Assembly (NCBI GenBank): GCA_023150835.1
Contig: JAKLKB010000103.1
Coordinates: forward strand, 1 to 25,270
Direction of reading: 5' to 3'
From: Myxococcota bacterium
GTDB taxonomy: Bacteria > Myxococcota_C > UBA6777
DNA length: 25,270 nucleotides
Numbering within the stretch: position 1 is the first letter of the stretch; every line of letters begins with the position of its first letter. The notes under the pieces were generated by a model that made no database searches, was not told the DNA's origin, and saw only the letters and a program-made list of their open reading frames with translations. Positions 15,632 through 22,729 of the stretch are shown piece after piece. The position numbers and the translations under genes were made by a program.

Positions 15632-18118
15632 ATGTTTTGGTTTCTCATCTTGGCGTGTATCGTTCTCGGATTCGCCGGCCTCTACTTTGCGTGGGGGCGC
15701 ACCCAATGGATTCAAAAGCAAGACGCAGGCAACGACCGTATGAAGGAGATCGCACAGCACATCTCCAGCGGCGCGATCGCCTTCCTTCGCCGTGAAGGCC
15801 AAGTCTTGATGCTTTTTGTTTTGGTGGTCTTCTTGATCCTGTTTTGGGCCAACTATGGCGGTGGAAACACCAGCGGTTGGGTCGCCGTCTCTTTCTTGGT
15901 CGGTGCAGCCTTGTCCTTTGGCTCAGGATTCGCCGGGATGACCGTTGCCACCAAAGCCAACGTCCGCACCACCGCAGCCGCTCGTGAAAGCCTCAACAAA
16001 GCCCTCGAAGTCGCTTTTTCGGGTGGTTCCGTGATGGGGATGACGGTGGCAGGGTTGGGCCTCGTCGGAATCAGCGTTCTGATGGGATTTTTTGCATTGA
16101 ACTTTGATTATCAAAGCGCCAACGGGATGCAGTTGCTGCTTTCGGTGGTTTCGGGCTTTTCGCTGGGTGCTTCTTCGATCGCGTTGTTTGCTCGTGTCGG
16201 TGGTGGGATCTACACCAAAGCCGCTGACGTTGGTGCAGACCTTGTCGGTAAAGTTGAAGCAGGCATCCCCGAAGACGATCCCCGTAACCCCGCTGTGATC
16301 GCCGATAACGTTGGTGACAACGTCGGTGACGTCGCAGGGATGGGCGCTGACCTGTTTGAATCCTATGTCGGCGCGATCATCGGTGCGATGGTTCTCGCTG
16401 CGGCCATTACCATCCCCGGCAACAAAAGCGACCGCGTCGTCTTGTACCCTGTCCTTTTGCCCCTCGCCATCGCAGCCGTCGGTATTTTGATGTCGATCGG
16501 TGGAACCCGCTTTGTCAAAACCACCGAAGACGGAAACCCCCAATGGGCCTTGACTCTTGGAACGCTTGTGGCCGCCGTCAGTACGGGTGTTGGAACCGCT
16601 GTTTTGTGTTGGTTCTTGCCTGCAAAAATGACCCTGATGGGCGTTGATTTCACCCGATGGGGCGTGTTTTTCGCTGTCGTCGCTGGCCTTGTCGCAGGAG
16701 CTGCCATCGGCTTCCTCTCCGAACTCTACACTTCCTTCGATCACAAACCCGTGAAGAAGATCGCCAAACAGTCCGAAACAGGCCCCGCCACCAACATCAT
16801 CTCCGGCCTCTCGGTGGGTATGCAGTCGACCGCTGCACCTGTGATCGTGATCGTGATCGCCATCGTCGTTTCTTACCAATCTGCCGGCCTCTACGGTATC
16901 GCTATCGCTGCTCTCGGGATGCTTTCTACCACAGGCATCCAACTTGCCGTCGATGCGTACGGACCCATCGCTGATAACGCCGGTGGGATCGCTGAAATGG
17001 CTGCACTCCCCCACGAAGTTCGGGAGCGTACCGATAAGTTGGACGCTGTTGGAAATACCACCGCAGCCATCGGAAAAGGCTTTGCCATCGGTTCGGCTGC
17101 TTTGACTGCCCTTGCGCTGTTTGCGGCATTCCGCTCGGTAGTCGAACAATCTACCGGCGTACCTTTGAAACTTGATATCTCGGATACTGCTGTCATGGCA
17201 GGTCTCTTTCTCGGTGGGATGTTGCCCTTCCTCTTCTCCTCCCTTGCGATGGATGCTGTCGGCGAAGCTGCACAATCCATGATCGAAGAAGTCCGCCGCC
17301 AGTTCCGCGAGATCCCCGGCCTCAAAGAAGGTAAGCCCGGTGTGGTTGGTGAATACGCCAAATGCGTCGATATCTCCACACAAGCCTCGATTCGCAAGAT
17401 GGTTCTTCCCGGTCTTCTCGCCGTGATCGCGCCTGTCGTCGTCGGACTTTGGAGCTTGGCTGCCCTTGGTGGCCTTCTTGCGGGCGTCACCGTCTCGGGC
17501 GTCTTGATGGCGCTCTTTATGTCCAACGCTGGTGGCGCTTGGGACAACGCGAAAAAGTATATCGAGAAAGGCGCGCATGGTGGAAAAGGCTCCGATGCCC
17601 ATAAAGCCGCAGTCACGGGAGATACCGTCGGTGACCCCTTCAAAGATACCGCTGGACCCGCCCTCAACATCTTGATCAAGTTGATCAGCGTGATCGCCCT
17701 TGTTGCGGCCCCCGCCCTCGCGAAACTCCATGTTGACGCAAACCCCAAAACACCCGCTCCTGCGAAACGCGCAGAAGTGAAACCCACAACCCCCGCAAAG
17801 GCCGCACAACCCACCCTGCGCACTTCTGTCCCCGCACCTGTTCGCCCTGTGGTGGCTCCCGCGCCTGTGCGTCCCGTGGTTGCTCCCGCTCCCGCGCCTG
17901 TGCGTCCCGTGGTTGCTCCCGCTCCCGCGCCTGTGCGTCCCGTGGTTGCTCCCGCTCCCGCGCCTGTGCGTCCCGTGGTTGCTCCCGCTCCCGCGCCTGT
18001 TCGCCCTGTCGTCGCTCCTACACCTGCGCCTGTTCGCCCTGTCGTCGCTCCCACACCCGCCCCTGTGCGCCCTGTGGCTGCGCCCTCTAGCCAACCCGCC
18101 ATCCCGCCCAAGAAATAA
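15632..18118 (+). CDS. hppA: Membrane-bound ion-pumping pyrophosphatase, K+-dependent type, with repetitive tail
   Basis: 828 residues. The first ~700 are a normal membrane pyrophosphatase, which couples PPi hydrolysis to pumping H+ or Na+ out of the cytoplasm. The substrate-binding signatures are present: [19 protein letters not shown], then [20 protein letters not shown] near 224-243. [10 protein letters not shown] starts at G474; Ala478 and Gly481 there mark the K+-dependent class, whereas the K+-independent class has Lys and Thr. Whether it pumps H+ or Na+ cannot be told by eye. The start is ATG 15632, six bases after AGGAG; the frame opens earlier at 15593 without support. The last ~125 residues are a Pro/Ala/Val-rich tail with [11 protein letters not shown] repeats, which is not part of the family. 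Confidence 0.95.
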   Translation: MFWFLILACIVLGFAGLYFAWGRTQWIQKQDAGNDRMKEIAQHISSGAIAFLRREGQVLMLFVLVVFLILFWANYGGGNTSGWVAVSFLVGAALSFGSGFAGMTVATKANVRTTAAARESLNKALEVAFSGGSVMGMTVAGLGLVGISVLMGFFALNFDYQSANGMQLLLSVVSGFSLGASSIALFARVGGGIYTKAADVGADLVGKVEAGIPEDDPRNPAVIADNVGDNVGDVAGMGADLFESYVGAIIGAMVLAAAITIPGNKSDRVVLYPVLLPLAIAAVGILMSIGGTRFVKTTEDGNPQWALTLGTLVAAVSTGVGTAVLCWFLPAKMTLMGVDFTRWGVFFAVVAGLVAGAAIGFLSELYTSFDHKPVKKIAKQSETGPATNIISGLSVGMQSTAAPVIVIVIAIVVSYQSAGLYGIAIAALGMLSTTGIQLAVDAYGPIADNAGGIAEMAALPHEVRERTDKLDAVGNTTAAIGKGFAIGSAALTALALFAAFRSVVEQSTGVPLKLDISDTAVMAGLFLGGMLPFLFSSLAMDAVGEAAQSMIEEVRRQFREIPGLKEGKPGVVGEYAKCVDISTQASIRKMVLPGLLAVIAPVVVGLWSLAALGGLLAGVTVSGVLMALFMSNAGGAWDNAKKYIEKGAHGGKGSDAHKAAVTGDTVGDPFKDTAGPALNILIKLISVIALVAAPALAKLHVDANPKTPAPAKRAEVKPTTPAKAAQPTLRTSVPAPVRPVVAPAPVRPVVAPAPAPVRPVVAPAPAPVRPVVAPAPAPVRPVVAPAPAPVRPVVAPTPAPVRPVVAPTPAPVRPVAAPSSQPAIPPKK
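17840..18090 (+). repeat. 33-bp tandem repeat encoding [11 protein letters not shown], 3' end of hppA
   Basis: Eight VRPV units occur in a row. The first has nine residues, the next four read [11 protein letters not shown], two read [11 protein letters not shown], and the last reads VRPVAAPSS. Several copies are identical in DNA. The 33-base unit keeps the frame when the copy number changes. Confidence 0.93.
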
Positions 18119-18317
18119 GCCTCTTGGATTGTTGTGCGGCTTTTCCTCGTCCCGTCGAGCGTTGCTTGGCGGGATATTTGTTTGACTTCTGCTCTGCTCT
18201 CCTGTTCGACCCGTCCATCGGGATGGATGAGCATGAAAAACTGCGCACGTTATCGTGCCCCTCACTCCTTGCCCGCACTTGCCCACGCGGGCCGTCTAAG
18301 TCCAAAAGGAGGCTCTC

Positions 18318-18854
18318 TTGGAAACCCCGAAGTACCGTAAATACGAAACAATCTACATGTTGCGTCCCAACGTCACCGAAGATGTGATCAAAAAAACCAA
18401 TGAACGCATCTTTGATATCATCAACAACAAAGGAAAGCTCCTTGTTGTCGATAACTGGGGCCTCCGCAAGACGGCTTATCCCGTCCAAAAACAACACAAA
18501 GCCTATTTCTTTCATTTGACCTATGCGGGCTCTCCCGGTTTGGTCGCTGACGTCGAACTCCAATGCCGCATCGCTGAAGACGTGATGAAGCACCACAGCG
18601 TCAAGATCGCAGACACCGTCCCTGCCGAAGAACTCGAAAAAGAAGTTGAATTCAAAGCGACCTCGCGCTCGGATGACGGCGGACAAGGTCGTGGACGGCG
18701 CGGTGATCGTGGCGATCGCGGCGGCGATCGCGGTGGCGATCGCGGTGGTGATCGCGGTGGTGATCGCGGTGGTGATCGTGGTGATCGCGGTGGTGATCGT
18801 GGTGATCGCGGTGGTCGCGGCGGTCGTCGTCGCGATGAGGACATGGACGAATAA
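18318..18854 (+). CDS. rpsF: Ribosomal protein bS6 with Gly-Asp-Arg repeat tail
   Basis: 178 residues. The first ~110 are a normal S6 of the small subunit platform (YRKYETIYMLRPNVTEDVIK; LVVDNWGLRKTAYPVQKQHK; YFFHLTYAG). S6 pairs with S18 on 16S rRNA. From about residue 118 the protein becomes a tail of GDR/GGDR repeats (ten GDR in all) ending RRRDEDMDE. S6 often has a short acidic tail, but this long Arg-Gly-Asp tail is unusual. The start is TTG at 18318, five bases after AGGAGG. rplI follows without the rpsR gene that usually lies between them. The 198-base gap upstream contains a short palindrome (TCCAT/ATGGA near 18213-18226) but no clear promoter. Confidence 0.94.
   Translation: METPKYRKYETIYMLRPNVTEDVIKKTNERIFDIINNKGKLLVVDNWGLRKTAYPVQKQHKAYFFHLTYAGSPGLVADVELQCRIAEDVMKHHSVKIADTVPAEELEKEVEFKATSRSDDGGQGRGRRGDRGDRGGDRGGDRGGDRGGDRGGDRGDRGGDRGDRGGRGGRRRDEDMDE
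18700..18829 (+). repeat. Tandem GGTGATCGC-type repeat encoding the S6 tail
   Basis: Units of 9 and 12 bases (GGTGATCGC, GGTGATCGCGGT and variants) follow each other and encode GDR and GGDR. Many contain the palindrome CGATCG or GATC. All unit lengths are multiples of three. Confidence 0.88.
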
Positions 18855-18925
18855 TAACCTACTATCGCGCTTTTTTGCGAAGGGATCCCCTTCCAGCGCG
18901 GTGGCTTGATTCGGAGGAGACTCCT

Positions 18926-19375
18926 GTGAAAGTTATCTTGAAAGAAGAACTGAGTGGTTTCGGCAAAGCCGGCCAGATCATCAAAGTGGCCCCCGGCTAT
19001 GCCCGAAACTATCTCTTTCCCCGCGATATCGCTGCGCTTGCGACAGAAAACAACTTGCGCCGCCTCGAACATGAGCGCCGCTTGATCGCGCAGCGCCAAG
19101 AAAAAGCCCGTCGTGAGGCCAGCTCCCTCGCCGACAAACTCAAAGATCACTCGATCACGCTTTATCGCCAAGTCGGTGATGAACAAGAAGAGCGCATCTT
19201 TGGCTCCGTCACCACACGCGATATCGCCGAAGCCCTCCGACAAAACGGCTTTAAGATCAGCCGCCGTCAAATCCGCTTCGACGAAAACGTCCGTACCCTC
19301 GGAACTTACGAGTGTAGCATCAAGCTGCACAGCGACGTGACGGTCCCCCTCAAAGTCTGGGTTGTCAAAGAGTAG
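18926..19375 (+). CDS. rplI: Ribosomal protein bL9
   Basis: 149 residues, the standard length. The N-terminal rRNA-binding domain has the family signature (GFGKAGQIIKVAPGYARNYL, then FPRDIA). A long connecting helix (about 45-75) is followed by the C-terminal domain ending VTVPLKVWVVKE. The start is GTG at 18926, seven bases after GGAGGA; the frame's earlier ATG at 18875 would add 17 non-conserved residues. The ribosome site is part of a small hairpin, GGAG-GAGA-CTCC (18913-18924), with a GNRA-type loop. The gene lies 71 bases after rpsF and is likely co-transcribed with it. Confidence 0.95.
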   Translation: MKVILKEELSGFGKAGQIIKVAPGYARNYLFPRDIAALATENNLRRLEHERRLIAQRQEKARREASSLADKLKDHSITLYRQVGDEQEERIFGSVTTRDIAEALRQNGFKISRRQIRFDENVRTLGTYECSIKLHSDVTVPLKVWVVKE

Positions 19376-19603
19376 TCCCCCTTTCTCTTTTCTACCCTTC
19401 CCCGCGATCCTCCTTGGATCTTCTCGACTTTCTTTTCTCACCTTCCCCTCGACCTTCTCTCGGTCCCCATCTCTCGAAGCGTGGCATTTTCTCTCCGTCT
19501 GGCCTGAATTTGCCGACTTTGTTGTTGGCTGCGCCTTGCCTTCTTTCTTGGGGGCGCAGATCATCGAACGCCCTTTCTGTGTTCTTTTGTTGAGGAGCCT
19601 CCC
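19376..19603 (+). other. Pyrimidine-rich leader before dnaB
   Basis: This 228-base gap is very rich in C and T on the coding strand over its first ~120 bases (many CTTCTC and TTTTCT clusters). I see no terminator and no convincing promoter. The ribosome site AGGAG at 19593-19597 is six bases before the dnaB ATG. Confidence 0.4.
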
Positions 19604-21475
19604 ATGCAACGACGCGGCAATGCCACCGATCCCCGCGACAAAGAAGCCTCTCTTGCCGAACTTCAGCGCCGAGTCCCTCCCCAAAATATCGAGGCCGAAC
19701 GCGCTGTTCTCGGCTCCATCATGTTGTTTAGCGAACTTCTTCACAGCATCCTTGGTGTTCTCAAAGCCAAAGACTTTTATCTCGAACGCCATCAGTGGAT
19801 CTTTGAAGCCATCCTCGAACAAGAATCCGAGAACCTTCCCCTCGATATCATCTCTGTCGCCAACCGTCTCAAGAGCAACGGGCACCTCGAAAAGCTCGGT
19901 GGGATCGCTTATCTTGGCGAACTCGTCGATATGATCCCCTCCGCCGCACACATCGAACACTACGCCAAGATCATCCACGACAAGTCCATCCTTCGTCAGA
20001 TTATCACTGTCTGCACCGAGATCGCCAGCGAAGCCTACGAAGAACTCGAACAAGTCGACCTCTTTCTCGATAGCGCCGAAAAACGCTTCTTCGAGATCCG
20101 TCAAGAAGGCCAAAACAAAGATATCGCCCCCGTCAGCGAGATCGTGAAAAATGCCTTTGCCACCATCGAAAAACTCTACGGGCGAAAAGAACTCGTCACG
20201 GGTGTCCCCACCGGCTTCGAAGAATTCGACAAGCTAACCTCTGGTCTCCAACCCACCGACTTGATCATCCTCGCTGGACGCCCTGCGATGGGCAAAACCA
20301 GCCTCGCCATGAACATGGTCGCCAACGCCTCCATCCACCACAAAGTTCCCGTTGTTGTCTTCTCTCTTGAAATGAGCAAAGAACAACTCGTCATGCGGAT
20401 GCTTTGTTCCGAAGGCCGTGTTGACGCTTCTCGCCTTCGCACCGGCAATATGAAAGACACGGATATCCCCCGACTTATGCAGGCCGCCACCGAACTCGCT
20501 CGATCCAAGATCTTTATCGACGACAGCGCAAACTCTAGCCTCCTTGAGATGCGCTCCAAATGCCGACGCCTCAAAATGGAACACGGACTCGGCATGATCA
20601 TGATCGATTATCTTCAGCTTATGAAAGGTGGCGATCAAGGCGGTGACTCCCGTGAACGCGAGATATCCGACATCTCTCGCGGACTCAAAGCCCTCGCCAA
20701 AGAACTCCACGTCCCCGTCATCGCTCTCTCTCAGCTCAATCGCTCTCTTGAACGGCGGCCCGACAAACGCCCCATGCCTTCGGACCTTCGCGAATGCGTT
20801 GCTGGAGACACTCACGTCGCCCTCGCAGATGGCCGCCAAGTCCCGATCCGGGATCTCGTTGGGCAATCCCCTCTCGTTCTTGCGATCTCCAAAGAAGGGA
20901 AAGTCGTGGAGGCACAAAGCGATGTGGTTTGGTGTGTTGGAAAACGCCCCCTTTTTGAAATCGAACTCGCTTCTGGGCGCACCATCCAAGCAACCGCCGA
21001 GCACCGTTTTCTTTCCGCAAAAGGATGGGTGTGTACGCACCAACTTCATCCCGAAGATCGCATCGGCATCGTTCGGCAACTTCCCTCCCCTCCAACGCGC
21101 CGAATCCTTAAAGAACACGCAGAGATTCTTGACAACCAAGAGATCCGTGACCCAGCGCAAAGTGATATCTTTTGGGATAAGGTTGTTCGCGTCTTGGCTT
21201 TACCAGAAGAGCAAGACGTTTTCGATCTGAGCGTACCGTCTGCGTCTTCATGGATCGGAAACGATATTTTCTTACATAACTCTGGAGCTCTTGAGCAGGA
21301 CGCCGACATGATCGTCTTTGTTTATCGCGACGAAGTCTATAATCCTGAAACCGAAGATCGCGGTATCGCCGAGATCATCATCGGTAAACAACGCAACGGA
21401 CCCACCGGAACCGCCCGCGTTCGCTTCTTCCACGAATACACCAAGTTCGAGAACCTCTTCCCCGATCAACCTTGA
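19604..21475 (+). CDS. dnaB: Replicative DNA helicase DnaB, interrupted by an intein
   Basis: 623 residues as translated, about 461 after splicing. DnaB is the hexameric 5'-3' helicase that opens the replication fork. The N-terminal domain (about 24-125; PPQNIEAERAVLGSIM) binds primase. The RecA-like domain begins near 195. It has Walker A GRPAMGKT (K231), FSLEMS after it, Walker B MIMIDYLQL, and ALSQLNRSLERRPDKRPMPS. The frame then enters an intein at Cys398 and returns at Ser560 with SGALEQDADMIVFVYRDEVY, the conserved DnaB end. The start ATG has AGGAG six bases upstream. The helicase is functional only if the intein splices. Confidence 0.96.
   Translation: MQRRGNATDPRDKEASLAELQRRVPPQNIEAERAVLGSIMLFSELLHSILGVLKAKDFYLERHQWIFEAILEQESENLPLDIISVANRLKSNGHLEKLGGIAYLGELVDMIPSAAHIEHYAKIIHDKSILRQIITVCTEIASEAYEELEQVDLFLDSAEKRFFEIRQEGQNKDIAPVSEIVKNAFATIEKLYGRKELVTGVPTGFEEFDKLTSGLQPTDLIILAGRPAMGKTSLAMNMVANASIHHKVPVVVFSLEMSKEQLVMRMLCSEGRVDASRLRTGNMKDTDIPRLMQAATELARSKIFIDDSANSSLLEMRSKCRRLKMEHGLGMIMIDYLQLMKGGDQGGDSREREISDISRGLKALAKELHVPVIALSQLNRSLERRPDKRPMPSDLRECVAGDTHVALADGRQVPIRDLVGQSPLVLAISKEGKVVEAQSDVVWCVGKRPLFEIELASGRTIQATAEHRFLSAKGWVCTHQLHPEDRIGIVRQLPSPPTRRILKEHAEILDNQEIRDPAQSDIFWDKVVRVLALPEEQDVFDLSVPSASSWIGNDIFLHNSGALEQDADMIVFVYRDEVYNPETEDRGIAEIIIGKQRNGPTGTARVRFFHEYTKFENLFPDQP
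20795..21280 (+). other. Mini-intein in DnaB (Hint domain, no homing endonuclease)
   Basis: 162 residues, C398 to N559. Block A is CVAGDTHVALADG with Cys1. Block B is GRTIQATAEHRF with the Thr and His of TxxH. Block F is DVFDLSVPSASSWIGNDIFL. Block G is LHN followed by Ser+1. All splicing residues are present (Cys1, block B His, penultimate His, last Asn, Ser+1). About 70 residues separate blocks B and F, too short for a LAGLIDADG endonuclease. As I recall it, the sequence resembles the Synechocystis DnaB intein, including the QSDIFWDKVV stretch against QSDIYWDSIV. Insertion is at DLRE^SG. Codons near the end (TTA) look less like the host's. Confidence 0.94.
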
Positions 21476-21515
21476 TCCCACCCATCTTCTTGCCCGAACA
21501 ACACAACACCCACAA

Positions 21516-22541
21516 TCAGCGGGTGGGGAATTGGAGGTCAAGTTGGCGGCGATGCTGTTGGAATGCAGCGCGTTGCTCTTCAGGAAGGGCGCGGGTGTAG
21601 GTTTCATGGAAGCGGAAAGGGTCGATGACTTTGCGGCCATCCATGATCTGATAATGAAGGTGCGGAGCGGTGGAACGTCCCGTGTTTCCGACATAACCGA
21701 TCACCGCGTTGGCGGGAAGAACGCGCCCGACTTTGACGCCGTCAGCGATCTTTTGAAGATGGAGGAACATGATGCGCAAGTTGGGCTTGTGTAGGGGCGC
21801 GACTTCGAGGCAGTTTCCATTGAAGCGGAAGTTCCAAGTGGTACGGACGACTCGCGATCGGAAGGGCAGGTATAACTTTGTACCGACGGGGGCTTTGAAG
21901 TCTACGCCTTTGTGTTTGGGACGCATCTTGAGGATCGAGGTCACTTGCTCATATTCGCGCAAAGGTGCGTTGCGGAGCTTTTGTTCGATCTCGTTGCCTT
22001 CGGCGTCGTAATAGGCGGCAAAGCGGCGACCGGGTTCTTGGTAGCGATAAAAGGCATAACTGCGGTTGTGTTTGGTGCTGTTGTAGCGCATCGCGATGAT
22101 CTCATACAACGATTGCGTATCGACGGGGCGATAGATCACTTCGATCTTATCGCCTCGACGGATCTCATTGCGCAGATTGACGCGCCAGATCAACAAGCGA
22201 GCCGCCAACGCACTCAAGAACGTTGCTTCTTTGGTCTCCATCCCGCCTTTTTTGAAACTCAGCGAAATTGGCCCCACCATCGTGGTTTGAAAGGTCTTGA
22301 GTCCACCCGAGGCCGTTGTCTGGCTTGGTGTATCTTGGGCGTTTGGTTGGACGCGAGCCGCTTGCGTAGGAGCCGCAACAGAGGCGCGTTGGAGATGCAA
22401 GGTGTTTTGTTGGGCTTTGGGACGCGTGTTACGCGGCCAAAAAACAAGGGCCACCAGAGCCATAAATATAGCACCACCCGCCATGATCACCATCGGGTTC
22501 AGGGTTGCGCGACGCATCATAGAACGATTCTTCCGAATCAT
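21516..22541 (-). CDS. Membrane-anchored M23 (LytM-type) peptidase
   Basis: 341 residues. One N-terminal membrane segment (about 16-35; MVIMAGGAIFMALVALVFW) is followed by a Gln/Pro-rich linker, an OapA/LysM-like middle region with GDKIEVIYRPV, and a C-terminal LytM domain. The zinc ligands are visible: H210 and D214 (HKGVDF) and H296 (PHLHYQI), with the catalytic His probably in FLHLQ (H261) or H294. Such enzymes cut peptidoglycan cross-links and act in growth or division. The start is ATG 22541, six bases after AAGGAG; the long frame upstream is spurious. It converges with dnaB across about 40 bases. The 188-base gap to the HemL stop upstream shows no terminator that I can support. Confidence 0.9.
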   Translation of the reverse strand: MIRKNRSMMRRATLNPMVIMAGGAIFMALVALVFWPRNTRPKAQQNTLHLQRASVAAPTQAARVQPNAQDTPSQTTASGGLKTFQTTMVGPISLSFKKGGMETKEATFLSALAARLLIWRVNLRNEIRRGDKIEVIYRPVDTQSLYEIIAMRYNSTKHNRSYAFYRYQEPGRRFAAYYDAEGNEIEQKLRNAPLREYEQVTSILKMRPKHKGVDFKAPVGTKLYLPFRSRVVRTTWNFRFNGNCLEVAPLHKPNLRIMFLHLQKIADGVKVGRVLPANAVIGYVGNTGRSTAPHLHYQIMDGRKVIDPFRFHETYTRALPEEQRAAFQQHRRQLDLQFPTR

Positions 22542-22729
22542 CGGACTCTCCTTCAACAGAAAGGGGGAACGGATGGGACGTTGGGTGTGTCGTGAAACCT
22601 TCACCGCGAGGACTCCCCCAAAGCTATGGGGCTGTTCCACCCGATCACAACGTATGCTTCGCACTCTACCCCACCCCCTAACCCTCCCGCAAAAAATCAC
22701 CAAATCACAAGAAGAAGACGGGCGGTAGG

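Noticed and set aside
15923-18286. A 787-codon open frame on minus, opposite the pyrophosphatase gene
   Set aside because: It mirrors codon bias of a clear hppA on plus. Its protein is low-complexity and His/Arg/Asp-rich with no recognisable domain.
20795-21280. A homing endonuclease within the intein
   Set aside because: There are only about 70 residues between blocks B and F and no LAGLIDADG or HNH motif.
21477-21530. A terminator between dnaB and the M23 gene
   Set aside because: CCCACCC and GGGTGGG can pair, but the loop is about 30 bases and there is no T run.
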